From assembly GCF_023101765.2 (NCBI RefSeq), contig NC_064240.1, forward strand, positions 2,046,001 through 2,110,000: DNA of 64,000 bases, in the 5' to 3' direction. Every line of letters starts with the position of its first letter. Positions within the stretch are counted from its first letter, which is position 1. The notes beneath the pieces were generated by a model. That model ran no database searches. It saw nothing but the letters and a program-made list of their open reading frames with translations, and was not told the DNA's origin. Source of the DNA: Spodoptera frugiperda (taxonomy: Eukaryota > Arthropoda > Insecta > Lepidoptera > Noctuidae). Shown here piece by piece: positions 23,001 through 38,000 of the stretch. The position numbers and the translations under genes are program-made.

Positions 23001-26000
23001 TAATCCATGTTAAACCCTCCGGGAAACAGACACTGGCCAAGAATTCCAATCCTTATAGAGATTATGACAAGAAAATAATAAGTAATTTTGTTTTATTACA
23101 TATATTACCTATATTATTATTGGCCACGGACAAACAATTGCATAATTTTCCTTTTTTTTATTTTTCGTTTTATTTTTTGTTTAGCGGCGCAAACGTCGAC
23201 CCATTAATTATGCAAAAAATTACACACGTATATTCAGAGAGGCAGCTCCCGGTCTAAATACCTAAATACCAATTTTAAATACTTGGTCCTTTGTCAAAAT
23301 TGAAACGAAGCGATTTTATGTAGCTTTTTGCTAGTCTTAAAACCTCACAAGTAATTCGACAGTTCCCAATTAGATATGTTTTTAAATCAATATATTCCAA
23401 TTGTTTATTTATATTTTACTCGGTCTATAGAGACTCGGCCTGTTTGCGCATGAATGCAATTTCGTCCTGTATCGATGCACACCCCAATTAAAATATTACG
23501 CTTGTCTTGTCAGTTCTGAATGCAACAAAATTATCATCGAAGTTGGCAGTAAAATGAATGGGGCCTGATTCTTTACATTTACATGTTGGATTAAAGCATA
23601 TATGAATACTACAAATTGAATATTTTTTTATAAATGTCGCTGACTCGATATCTTAAATTACCATAATTATGTTCGAATGACATTTACTCAGCATTCTCCA
23701 CTGTTACAATTGTAAGACGGTAGGTACTTCAATAACTTTGCTTTTAAGTACTGTTCATCTAAATCACAGATTTATAGAAAAGGCCAGAAAACGAGCTGTC
23801 CCGTCGGACCTGATGGTAATCAATCGGCGCTGCCCATGGACACCCGGAATATCAGAGGCTTCACAAGTGCGTTGCCGGTCTTTGGGGTGATATTTCAGGA
23901 TAGTTGCAGATTACGGAAATTGGGGAGATGGGTAATTGTGCCTCCGGTAACTGCACACGATAAAACCCCACGCAAGCGTTGTTTCACGTCACCTTTCTGC
24001 GAGGCTGGGTAAGCCGGCCCATTCATACCAAAACGTGGCTCCCACACTCTTCCAAAACATGATTTTTTACAAACATCGTAATTTCAATCAAGCAAAAAAA
24101 ATACCTACATATAATCAACAACCAACTTATTTATTAAATGGAAAATCTTTTGGTACCATCCTCTTAACATACGAGTATACATCGTAATATTACCCAACGA
24201 AATAACTTCAAAGCACTTCATAATAGGTCCTTTTCGTTTTATATTCTTATTACACACAGGCGATTGGTTCGCCGGGTACCCGTGTGTTTGATGTTACGAT
24301 ATTTGACGAAACCGAGTGAATATTAAAAGATGACTGGTATTGGGGCCGAGCTCACTCAACTGTGCTGTTTTGATTTTGTATTTGGTTGTAACTGGAAATG
24401 TTAGATATTAGATAAATGATCGTCTGAATAGATACGATATTTCTGTTTATTTTAGTCAACTATCGCAATTATAGAATAAAATAAAATATGTTGGTTGGTA
24501 ATAATATGTCGTGGTTGAGCAAGCGTGGTGATTAATGCTCAAACCGTGTTTTTGTGAGATGAGGCCTTTGGTCAGCAGTGGCCACTTATAAGTTGATAAT
24601 GTGAGTGTACGTGAAGGACATAATTATAACTTGATCCTATGTTACAATATAGAATTTGGCTTTATGAGAATTTGAAAGATTGTGTGTGTTCGTTAAAACG
24701 ACTAAAGGCATCGGGATAACATTTAGAACAGGGATTTATTATGATCTGGAATAACACATACCTTGGCTACTTTTTATTTCACGAGAACGCCCGCCCGCGA
24801 AGCTAGTAATATACATATAAAAGGTCATGATAATGATAATCATGTGTGTAGATTACTAAATTGACTCATTATATCCTAAAACTTTTTCATAGTATGAGGC
24901 GGTATATATTCTAAGTAACTATGTAGGTCCTAAAAATCCCTCCTAAATACCTAAGTGATGGTTAGTATTTAGTAACTGGCATTTCGACCTAAATAAGTAC
25001 GTGTTACGTCAATTTTCATTTGGACCTGGCTGATGAAGCGAGCAATCAATCAACTGGCCAGTTCATCAGCTAATTGATGGCCAAACAGCTACAGCGAGGA
25101 AGATGAGGCTGTACGTCTGTTTGTCGATGTCTGTGGTTCGGTTGCAAATATTTCTGTGGTTGTTTTTAACCGTGGATTAAGTGGTAGAGGATTGAATTGC
25201 TGTTTTTCAGTTTGGATTTATCTATGCTTTTTTAAAGGTTATTTATAATGTGTTATGAAGTATGTGCCTTTTTATAGTTAAGTGTGGTTTTCCACCAGAG
25301 ATGTGCTATGTAGCTATGCTACGAAGATGCTACTACTAAGCTGTGAAACTGTATCTGTTTCCACTGATACTAAGGCATGTAGCTGTGTGATGAAGATGCG
25401 CTGAGTATGCGATGTATCGATAGTAGGGAAGCCATCCATAGTATGAAATCATAGCACGCATCTTTCTATATAAAAAACACAGCTTAGCTGAGTCCGTTTC
25501 TACCAGTGCTATGCTATCTGTACCAAAGAATATGATTGATAGTAGCCAAACGCATCCACAGCAACGTACCTATATCTACACTTCTAGTCAAGGAGAATTA
25601 ACTTTACCTAAAGATTTGACCCGATCTTATTTGAAAATGCTTAATTTACATAACAAAACGTATAATAAACTTACATAAAAATATATTGGCAAGCGAGAGA
25701 AACAAAATCTTATCATTAAGGCCCCTTTTCAGCATATTTATGGGTTCCGCCAAAGCTAGTTGGCAAGCGCCAAACTCTGCCGGGTACCTGCAGAGCATTT
25801 TACCCTGTAGTCCACCCCATCCAATTCGCAGCACGATAAATCACGGGGCTCGCCTTTGTTTTTCTTTTTTAACCCCCTACAGTTTAATTGATGGTGTTTT
25901 TTGAGTACTCTTACCTATTATTGATACTTTAAATTGCTAATCTTAGTAGGTAATAGTGTGGCATGCTTTGTGCGTAAAAGAGTAAGAAAAATGTATGTGT

Positions 26001-29000
26001 ACCTATGTGCATACATCTCCAGGCGGGAATCACTGAATAGTTCTAAAAGGTTCGTTTAAAGTAATCGAAACGAGAGAGCGTTCGGCGCTCTGATTGGCCG
26101 ACTCGAATAAATCAACCAATCAGAACGCGCTGTCGTTTCGATTATACTAAGGGTACTGAAGTTATATAGAAGCTCTCTCTAGCAAATATAAGTTTCTATT
26201 CTTTTAAGTAATTAATAGAGCCTTTAACAAATGACATAAACATACTAAATCATGCACAATTAAGGTTTAAAGGTACTGTATATAATAAAAAAGCCACATT
26301 TTAAAAGTTACGCGACAAAATGGAATGCAGCTTACAAAGTACACGTGAACGAATTCGCGGGTAGCTAGTTCAACCATATGTTGGCTGAATAAATCTGAAT
26401 CTATCTCTGTCCTAGTACGAGTACAATATTAGATAGGTACATAAAAAGGATGTTGTAAGACATTTTTGGGGTTTCTTCCTACATAATGTGGGGTGGAAAT
26501 ACAAAGTTTTGAACTTGTACAACATAGATCGATCCTATACTCATAATGTTGCGTTTTTTAACCCCAAAAGGGTTACGTCTACTTTTTACTTCTTTCAATT
26601 CAATGTATCCAATAGGTTCTGAGACTTTTTTATAGTATAAGCCGGTAAACGAGCAGCCGGTAACCTGACGTTAAGTAATCGCCGCCGCCCAAAGACATCC
26701 GAATCACCAGAGGCGCTACAAATGCGTTGCCGACATTTTAGGGGTCAGGTATGTAATCGTTGTTGTTTTATTAATATGTATACTATAAATTATCTTAATA
26801 TTACAAATATACGTAATTAGTTCTACCACAAATTTGAAATCGTATAAATACCAAAATAAAACGTATTTTTATATTTAATTTGGAAAGTGTCCTGGACCTA
26901 AATTTTACGACTTGTTAGTTAAGTACATTTTTTAATAATATCAGCCTAAAAATAGCAGAGGCCATAATCCAGTCATATTTTTAGTCCGTCCGTAATATTT
27001 CTTGTTCAAATAAAGTCAGAATAGGCTCACAATGAGAGAGTAAAATGGGACTGTGTACCAAACGTTATATAATATTATGAAGTAGTATGAAATACTGTAA
27101 ATATTTTGTCATATTATTTCTGCTGTATTGTATAGTGCAACGTCACTCCTTTTATCCCGGAAGCGGTAAGCAGAGGTGCACATTACAACGTATTTGGGGT
27201 TATAAACCCCATGTAATAGGCGATGAGCCTACATACTGGACACAATTCCAGACTCCGTGCTACTACTGAGAAATTTTCCGAAAACTGAAAAGCCAGTAAT
27301 ACTTAGCCCGACACGGGAATCGAACTTGCGAGACAGAAATTTTTGCTGAATTGTAAAATAAATATTAAAATTACCTCACACCTGTCTCCCTAGGGTAGGC
27401 AGAGATAATGAAACGCCAATTACTACGAATCTCACACACCCCTTTCGCTTCATCAACAGTAATCAGTCTTTTCATGCATGCTCGTCGGTTAAGGGTACTT
27501 TTAATTTGGCCCTTCTCTAATATATCGCCAATCTGGTTTCTATATGTCCATTTAGGGCGCCCTCTACTGACGGCTTCATTCATATCCGCCTTGTATATTT
27601 CTTTCGTAAATCTGCTTTTATCCATCCTTTCTACATGTCCAAACCATCGTAATATTCCTTTTTCGCTTCTTGTCACTACATCGTCTTTCTTAAATAGTAA
27701 AACTGTTGACTATTTCCATTAATTATATAAGTACAGTCAATTAAAATAATTAGAATGTCTTTGGAATTACATCATATAATATTTTTCTGGGATTACCACG
27801 ACTACTACAAGTATTGTACACTCTTTGTATTATATATAGCTTGTAAAACATATTAAATAATTATATTATACGACATAATCAGTTTCGCACGTAACTGTTT
27901 GACGAGCTAACATGACTAGTTTCGTTACACGTTACACGTTTTACGTTTACACGCTTAGTTTTAGACGAACAATTTTATGTATCAAAACAAATGTTATGGG
28001 AATTAATGAACCAAAACTTTAGCAGTAAATATTTCTATTAATAAAATTTAACCCAAACAATCCCCAATAGATTTTTTACCCCTTTAATCTAGTCTAGGTT
28101 ATAAAGACATGTCTAAATGCAACGAAGTAGCAAAAACACAAAGAACTATGTCCCTGGGGTCCAGTGTTGCCAGTCACAAAGATTTATTGCAAGCAAGTGA
28201 CCGTGCGTAGGCCACTTGAAATAAAAGCTGGTAATAAATTCATTAATTCACCAGAAACCATTTATTTTCACAACGGACAGACGAAATGGTAAATTTATTT
28301 GCATGTATTGTATTGGATTGGACCTTATAAATTGTATTCACACACACATCAGTATAGTCTACCGTTTAATATAAGGGGTGTAAGAATTAGAAAGAAATTC
28401 AGGTTTATCTACTTGGAACTTTAAATGACCTTGTTAAACAAGGTGGTAGGCCAACATATAAGGAGCACCGGAGGATCAGATGGGTTGCCGGGTTCCGGCT
28501 TAAAGAGCAGAAGTAGAAACGGCGGTTTTTAGTCTGTCAGTCTCACACTGCCTTTTACCTCACCCAAGGCGATAAGAGTATTAAGATGATTTTATTCCAT
28601 CAAAAAAAGGCTATTTGATGGCCTGCTTGATGGAAAGTAAAAAGTGTGTAGCATGCCTGAAAAGACTGATGACTGTCTCTGACTACCCCCATGGAAGACA
28701 GGCGTGAGGTTATGTATGTATTTGGAACACCAAAGGTAGCAGAAGCTAGTTGTTATGTAACTGATAGCATTTAATAAATAAAAATCGCTTTCACTTCCAC
28801 GGCTTATCATCAAATAAATAGGAATTTGTCAAAACACACGTAATTATACAAACTTATTTTATTTTATCGTTCGAACTTCACCCTAACAACACAGGTACGT
28901 AACTAAGAAATCTAGAAGGAATTAACTGAGCCAATTTTCAAAATAATACCATTGACATACATAGACATAGATACATGTACCGACGTACTTATGTATATAG

Positions 29001-32000
29001 CCCCAGTGTGTGAATGAATCCTATTTCACGGTACTTGGCGATTGCCGTTTAAAAAGATCTTTTTAAAAGGAATATTTTTTCTATTACGTTAATTTGGTAT
29101 TTGGGAACAAATACCCGTATCAAATTCCTTGAATTTTTAGACAAGATCAATGAAAAGGTAGAATTTTTTAGCTCAGTTGTTTATACTCTGTGGCATTTTT
29201 TAGCTTTGAAGTGTTGCTACAGGAAAATATTAAATTATATTTTTTTACCAAAAAGGTTAGGCGTTATTCGATACTAAGTTAATTTCAACGAGAAGGCCGT
29301 CGGTATTTGATTTTCAAATTCTTAATTATTTACTCATTCAATTCATGTTTATCGTACACGAGGGTTTATCTCTGCCTCTAATATTTATTAAATAACGTTT
29401 ACTTAATCTGCATTCTTGGTACATAGAAGTAAATATTGCGTAATTTTTTATGTTACTTCCTATCTAATTCCAGTACAAAAAATATTTACTTATCACTATA
29501 CCTACCTAAGTGTTAATAAGAAACACCATATGTTTCATCGTAGATATATTTTAAAGTTAAAATTAATATCTCTTAACCAGTACAGCACTGATTATTTTGT
29601 ATTCGAACATCCCAATAAGTATATTTCCTTTTTCAAATAGCTATTTCATAAACCAAATTCAGTAATCAAAGAAGGCAGAATCTATTCATATTTTATACAG
29701 CCATATTAACGACATCAAGTCTACCCGTATCATCAAGAAAGACATTTGAATAACTAAGTGAATTCAGTAGGCCCAAGCCCATAAATTAAAATAAGCCGCC
29801 ATCTTTATCACCTTTCCAAAATCCCACAAGTGCTGACCAAAAAACAAAAATTAAAATAAAATTAATGACCCCATAATTCGTAATTAAGTTGTCCCTATCA
29901 TCCGGATGAGTTTCAAAAGCGAATTAATTTTAATTACAGCAATTACCGGCTCCATTTTTAAGAAATGGGTGTCAAGAATTATTTCTTCTTAGGGGTCAGT
30001 CATTCTTCATTATGTCAAGAAATTGTTTACCTTCGGTGGATTTTCCAGGAAAAAATATTTTGTCGTGCTTTCCGATCGTTAATTTAGTTTATAAATAAAA
30101 ATGTAATAATTTTCATAGATTACAAAACATGTTATTAAAGTTTTTGCGAAAAGAATGTGTGAAGCGAAAATATTCAAAATTCAATTTATTTCCAAAAAAC
30201 AATTTCATTGTGTGTGAATTAAAGGTCATAAACTAATAATACAACTATTAGAAATTATTGGTAAACATAAACTTATAGCCAGAAAAACATTATGTAGTCA
30301 ATTAAAAACAAACATCGGAACACAGTACCTCCTCTTTTTTTTAAGTCGGTAAAAAGTCACGCACTTAAAGGCACAATCCTTCTTAACAAGCACATAGCTG
30401 TCCCACTTTACTACGAATATCTCAACTTACTCACAATACCATTACCCTTGACATATGCCTACCCATAAATCAATCAGACCCACATTTTCTGACAAAACTT
30501 TAGCCTCAATAAAAAGCATAACTTCGTTTGACAGCAGCTTATAACAACACAAACAGGATTATGACCGCTTGTCCAAACCCCCATTTGTCTGATAGATAAG
30601 ACTTAACGAGGTACGCCCGTCAAAGTATTTCTAGTATGAAGGATTATTGTCGAGACAATTCCTTGATTTATACGGATATTATTATAATATTCTGGAAGAG
30701 CCATGCTTCCGCACGAATGGGCCGGTTCGAGCGGAGTGATACCACGGTCTCATAGAAAACCGACGTGAAACAACGCTTGCGTTGTGTGAGTGAGATTATA
30801 TTACCGGAGGCCTAATTACCCCTTCCCAATCTTCTCAATTTCCTATTTACTACGAATATCTCAACTTACTCACAATACCATTACCCTTGACATATGCCTA
30901 CCTATAAATCAATCAGACCCACATTTTCTGACAAAACTTTAGCCTCAATAAAAAGCATAACTTCGTTTGACAGCAGCTTATAACAACACAAACAGGATTA
31001 TACACAGACCAGCGACCAACAGGAACTTGTCCAAACCCCCATTTGTCTGATAGATAAGACTTAATGAGGTACGCCCGTCAAAGTATTTCTAGTATGAAGG
31101 ATTATTGTCGAGACAATTCCTTGATTTATACGGAGGTCTTATGATATTTTCTTATTTTTATATGTAGTCTTCCTCTTTTTCTTTTCCGGTACTACTTCTT
31201 GAGCTTCAGCCACAGTTTTTCTCAAAGCCCACTCCCTGTCTCTATGGGCTTTTCTCGGAGGCTTTGATGTCTCAATTTTTGACAAGTCTGGACGGTAAAT
31301 ACTTCTTAATCTGTTGTATTCACAAATTGATGATTCCTGCGCTTTAATACTTCCAAAGTCGACATTAATTTGGCGTATATTTTGCTTGTCAGTCATAGAG
31401 TAAAATAGAAGCCAGTCTGTCTGTAAGAAGGCTAGTCGCGCTAACAATTTATATATAACAGATTTAAATTATAATATATTGTTTTATTAGATTTTCGTAC
31501 TTCAAGACATGTCCAATCATGTGTTTTTCATTACGTCGACCATTTTACAAGTAATAATGTTGTTCAGTTTCATGGGCTAAACACACCCTTACCCACCCTA
31601 TACCCCCTCCCTTGCCTCATTTGGTAGGTACCTATCTACACCTATTAAATTTATAACCACCACCAACCACCAACTGCATAAATAACTTTGTAATCCCATA
31701 TATTTATATGGGATTACAAAGTTATTGATGCAGTTGGTGTATTTGGAAAACTGGACCGAAATTACAAAATATTTAAGTTTTCCCATGATTAAGATACTAA
31801 ACTATAGAGTTTAATACATATAGATGTATTCCAAATATGAAGCTTCTAAGTCTGCTAGAAGTGCCTTGGACTTTTGATGATCGGTGAGTCAGTGAGTGAC
31901 AAAATTTAGAAACTTTAACAAGTTGTCATTCTTAAACTACTGGTTCAAATTGACTGAAATTTTAAATATTCCGTGTTTATACAATGCCGGATTAGTTACT

Positions 32001-35000
32001 GAAGATTCAGGTTTCTTGCTTTATCCACAACCGAATTATAGGGGGTCGAAAAAGGCCCGAATTGCTTCGAGAAAAGGATGGTACGACCGTGCCGCTTTTT
32101 TTGCTCGACTTAACGGGGGCACTGCCATGCCCCCAGATGAGACCTTAAAAGGGTCGTCCACTAATAAAGTAGGACCTTGAATATGAGGTCCCAAGTATCA
32201 AGTACATGTTATACTACAGAGACATTTTGATTTAGTAAGTCAGCTGCGAGAAGCGAAACGGAAATTATGTACCGAATGTAATGTTTTACCGATTCCTATG
32301 TCGGTAGGTAGAAAGCGCTTGTTTTTATATTATGTTGAATATTTCAGGATAAGATTCACATTTTATGTTGTTTACACGTATCGGATTTTATAGTGTCTTA
32401 AAAATTCATGGTAAATTGGTTTCTTTGGTTCAAGAATATCGGAGTAACGATATTGTTCGTAAACTGGTTTGGCTTACCTTATGCGAAAGACAGGTACAGT
32501 CATTGTGATAATATATAATAGGTATGTAGCATTGGCTGAACATCAGATTTTTGCTTATTGTTAAACCAATTAAAGAAAGTATAAACTGTAGCATTGGCTG
32601 ATCATCAGATTTTTTGGTTGCTTATTGTTAAACCAATTAAAGAAAGTATAAACCAGGGTTTTGACAGATAGACAGGCAGACAGACAAATGGATTGCAAAG
32701 ATTAAAGTTATTAACACACGTTTATTATTGCTTGAAAACTAAAAACCTGATCTATTAAAAAATCCAGTACTTTAGCATACCTTAACTGTACATAAATCAC
32801 ACACTACACACATAAGTGGCAGCCCCAACATGGTGTATGTAAAAAAGCCATTTGCGTGCATTTATAAAAATTAGCGATTCCCTAACCGCCGAGGGTTGTC
32901 TCAAGTAGGCTCTACAGCAAAATTGGGCTGCGAAGGTTCTTTGCAAACACTTCAAAACGTTCCTAGAAGAGCTCTTTTCATGACGTATTGAGCCAGCGGT
33001 GTAGCTATGGGATTTTTTATATAATGCTGAGACAATGGATAGGGATAAGAATGACGTCTTTCACGGCATGTCTCTGATCTTTTTTGTAGAAGCGTCTTTA
33101 TTATGAAGCAAACAATTTTGTGGTAAGTCTGGCTGCAAGAGAGGCTGTTTTGGGGTCCAGAGTTGAATTTATTAGAAAGAGAGTGATAGTAAGTTTTCAC
33201 ATTTTTTAATTCAGCTATAAATAGGTATCCTATCTTTCTTTGCAAATAAAAGGTGGTTGCCTAATGCATAAAGAGTGCAAAATTCAGGCACAATGTTCAT
33301 TGTTTTTTTTAAAACACCGGCTGAATTGAGAACTACCTTCTTTTGGAAAGTCGGTTAAAATATTAAATGGTGGAGCGCTTCTAATTGTACCCTGAATCCT
33401 ACTTCCAATATAGCTGGTGTAGGTTTATACAGAGCCGTCGTTGTCACTGGCAGATTATGACCATAAATTAGTATTCCGCAGATGTAGATCATAATGGATG
33501 GATCCTAGCCAACATTTATTCTTAGCTTGTGTTCACACTTTTGGTAATAAATGGTACTTATTTAGTAAGGGGTGCGTGATTTATCATTTGTCTATAGCTA
33601 TACGAAGATAGTTTGGATTGTCTTGTAGATCTTTTTTAAATAAATATTTTAGATGCTGTTTTTAAATAAATGTGCGTTACGCCTTTTAAGGCGATGCGCA
33701 AGGCTTTGAAGAGGTAGGTTTTAGAGGTGCGCATTACGGCACGTAATTTCACTGTACAACGCGTTTACCTCTTTTGTGTTCACCATTTGTGTTATAAATC
33801 CCATGTAATAGGGGGTGAGCATATATTGTTTAATAAATGTATCACCCCGAGCATATATATTGATAAAAAATAAAAACGAACTTACCAGTAATATTCAGGA
33901 CAACTCTTTCTCCGTGAGTAGCCACGATCCTCCACTCACACCGTTCTGGTGTCGCCGGAGGAGTCTCACTGCCCCACCCAGGGGAGTTGAACCACCCTGA
34001 GTTACCCAGGAGTGTCCTTCCGCATTCTGTTAACATAATATTAAATAATTATTACTATATCTATATAAACTACGGTATAATGTCCACAACGGCTACACAT
34101 GACCAGTATATCAGGTCCTCACTTTGTATGACGTTTACTTAGATTTAAGGATCAGTTTATGCTGTTTTTTAATGACTTGATATGTAGTCAAATTATGGTT
34201 AGTTAAGAGACATAAATGAGTAATGTTAAAGTTTGTTGGCTTTCTGGTTCTTTGGGTGACTACTACAATCGTAAATTAATTACGTAACGACTTACTTACG
34301 TAACTGTTTCACGAGGTAATTCGACTAGTTTCAAGGCTCACTCGGGACTCATAAGCCTGAGCTGCATTGCGCGACCATCGATACAGCGAGTGCCACGTAT
34401 GAGTTATATTATTTAATACTCCTATTTAATTAATTGCGATGTAGTTCTGTGTTTTAGTTAGAATTTTGTACTATTAACCTCAATAAAAGTTACCTAACAT
34501 AAACAATACCGTGGTCATTTATATACCTACTATTGAAGTAATTGGATTGTAAATTTACAGTTTCTATCTTATATCAATACAAATAAAGCTGATATTCCAG
34601 AATTACTTGAATCAACAGTCTGTTTAAATAGCCATTATTTCTCTTTCGACCCTGATATTATCTCAGAATTGTAAGAATAAACTGGGTACAGTTTAGTCTT
34701 AGTACGATTTTGTTTTACGTTGAACGAAAACGAAACGACAGCGCGTTCGGCGCTCTGATTGGCCGGCTCGAATAAACTAACCAATCAGACCCGAACGCGC
34801 TCTCCTTTCGGTTACTTTAAACGTAAAGCAAATTCGTACTAAGGGTACTGACTTTTGTCTGTGGTTTTGCTTACTTAAATATTGGCTATTACTACTTATT
34901 TTATTGGCCGTCTCCACACGGTCTCGTCTGTCTGTGCACAAATCAGTTTGAGCAATGGTTTAACTGTTTAACAGTGTGAACAATGGTTTAACTGCTTAAC

Positions 35001-38000
35001 AGTGATAGCATAATAATTTAACCTATGTTCAATTTTATTATACTTTTTTATATTTCTCTTTATCTTTCCGAAATTGGTTTTATGTAGTCTGACAACTGAG
35101 ATAAGATTTATTTAATATGTAAAATACTGAAATATATATAAAGCTAATAGGAAATAGATAGCTATTGCCTTGACTGTTAAGTTTCGTGTGAGTAGGCAAG
35201 GGTATAAAAATATATTTACCGCTAGTTAACTTCTTGCAATATAATAATAAAATTATGTATAAGTACCTAGTACTTGAGTACAAGTATAAATTCTCATATT
35301 CAACAAGGATAAGCCTTAGTCTTCATCTGCGGGCCCTGTTAACAACATTCGGGGTAGGGTACATGTTAATTTTATCCATTCGACCCTTCCACTCAGTGTA
35401 CACTCGGGTTTAAATCTAGTACGATAACTTTTTATGGAAAATATTATGTTGATGTAGGCTACCCAACAAGCAAAGTAATCCTATAAGGAAATATTATAAG
35501 TCTGTCACTACTAATAACGCTCTTGTAAAGGCATTGCGGTAGACTTTTTAACTTATAATAGCATTTGCCAAGCCTTAACATACTCAAGTGCAGTTGTTTT
35601 TATATCTCGGTCTTGTAGTTCGCTACAAGACTGATCTCTAAAACATTTATAGGACATTTTTACTAGTAATAGCATTTCACAAGCATACATATACTCAAGA
35701 GTAATAATAGCCTTTATAACTCAGTCTTTTAGTTAACTATAAGATTATCTTTTAGGACACTTTAAGGAATAAGTCTCCTATAATTGTTTGAAGTAAGACT
35801 AAATAATCCTGAATAATATTTTGATCCTATAGTAGCATTTTGTGAGAGAAAATGATATTATAACATACTTAGCTGAAACGATTACAAGTTTGTGCCATCA
35901 TAGTCTTGCTCGAGACTCTTTTAAATCTAATAGTACTTAAAAAGAGAGCTATAAGATCAAAAAGGTTTATAAGATAGTAGATCAAACACTTTACTAGTAA
36001 ACAACAGGATCGGGATATAAATCAAGCGCGTCAAGTGCAAACACAGGTGAAGTAATTGAGGGTTCCGCGATCAATAATATTTTTTCACCCTTTTCCCACT
36101 ACTCAGAAAGTAAAGAAGTTGAAAATTGGGAAGAAGAATACGATTTAAATAACGCAGAGACCACTGACTATAAAAAAATAACAAATGTCAAAAAAAAAAA
36201 AATATCCGATAAAATTATTTTAACATTAAAAAATTAAGTACTTATGGGTGTGTTTAAAAAATATGTGGATACAAAATCAGTAACAAATTGTGCATTCATC
36301 CTCGATCATCATATATACTGTACTGGGAGCAAATCGGGAACCAAAAAAAGATTTGATGCAATAAAACTATTATGTTTTCTTGACTACAAACGAAATAAGT
36401 AGGTCTATACATATTGTTTATATAAACTGGAAATCCACACCCATTGCAGCTTTTGGATAACACAAAATGTGTATTTGTACAAGGCCATCTCATATTTGTA
36501 AGTAAAATCAAAGAAGATTTTGTCAAAAAACAGTCGACATCAGAGATGGTCGTATCAGAAATACGACCATCTTGTTAATTAAATCCTAAAAAAGGAAAAT
36601 CGATCATTAACAGGCAGACTTCAAGGGAACCCTAATTTGTTTTAAAATGGAGGAGAGTTATCTGGAAAGAAACTGTTACAAATACTAATTTACCTATAAT
36701 GATTCTATAAAGTACTTAACGAAGAGCAATTTTAAAACATGGCGGATATTCATGACATTGTTGAAATAATTAATTTACAATAATATACTAATGTGCTATT
36801 TTTCGGAGGGCATTGTGAAATTAACTAAATTTTGGTACACATTTACAGTAAATATGACTTTCCCACGGGTTCACACCCTATATTTTAAATGTATTATTAG
36901 TTATATTTTACAATAACACAAAATAATAGTTACGTTTTTATTAAAAATAAATGACTACAGAACAACCGGCACCACGACCCGAAGCAACAACAAAAATAAC
37001 CTCTTAAATATACTTATAACTAATAACTAAGTACATTACTAGTGCCATATAAACAAGATTGCTTTAGTAAGATACTTATGTCAGATACTAACAAGAGCGT
37101 TTGTACTTGTAATTGTGTAGTCTCATAACATTATAGAAGCTATTGCGCTTAGTCAAGTATATTATAGGGCTTAGTAACATTTTATAAGTTGATTATAAGA
37201 TAGATATAGAAATAACTGATCTTATAACTGCGCCCAAATCCAGCTTTGTAGAATGCTACAAGTTTCTTATAAGTGAAAATAAAAGTAGTCTTGAGATCGT
37301 TTTAAGTACTGATTTTGCTAGTTGGGTAGTGTATAATTATTTTCCAGGTAGGAAACCTTGGTTTCATGTCATTTTTAATATTATAAAAACAGTTTCTTTT
37401 GATACCAAGACAATTCCTGGTACTAGAAAATTATTATGTGAGCACTTCCATATTTTGTTACAGAAAAGCCCTTTTTTTTATATAATCTAACTTAACTTGC
37501 CTAAACTTTGGCTAATGTAAATAAAAATGAGCCCCCTGTGAGACTTGAAACTAATCGAGCTTCCTCGATTTTTTAATAAATTTTTCTTTATTTTAATTTT
37601 ATGTTGAGTAAGTTGTACATATTTATTTATCTCTAACTTAAATAAAAAGATATTATAACTTACTTGCACACTTATACAGCAAATTGGTCTGTGCTATGTC
37701 ACTGACGCTGAGTCTCACTCTCTGGCCAATCTCCGGTCTCTTCTTCCCATGGACCTCCAATGGAAGTATGGTGTCCAGATAGGTTCCCTTACTGAACGTG
37801 TTTCTTGCATAGTGCATGATGGAGTCATAGTCATACGTCTGTCCTAAAGAATTGACTTCTTCTTCTGTCAGCTTGTTGAAATTATATTCTTGGCCTGTGA
37901 AAAAATATATAGAGTGAGTGATTTGAAATCAAAATGTGATAACACAAAAATATATTGAGAGTCGTGAGAGTTACACGGGATTTCTATGAATGTAATATTT

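Larger units (their letters stand above)
22524..33885 (-). other. Intron within CUB1, ~11.4 kb
   Basis: No host exon recognised. It is filled with repeat copies listed separately (families A, B, D, F, G, I, LINE tails, Helitron-like ends), a tandem duplication and one unexplained ORF. Stretches 28870-30400 and 32880-33290 show only AT-rich sequence. Confidence 0.6.

Noticed and set aside
28592..28813. 73-codon minus ORF
   Set aside because: Covers a decayed family A repeat and a LINE tail scrap; no protein-like pattern.
30409..31133. Direct repeats considered as a CRISPR or LTR pair
   Set aside because: Only two long copies with a SINE-like spacer, no TG..CA ends, no primer-binding site and no unique short spacers.
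31896..32180. 94-codon plus ORF
   Set aside because: Begins in a probable dispersed repeat and has no domain; kept only as a repeat.
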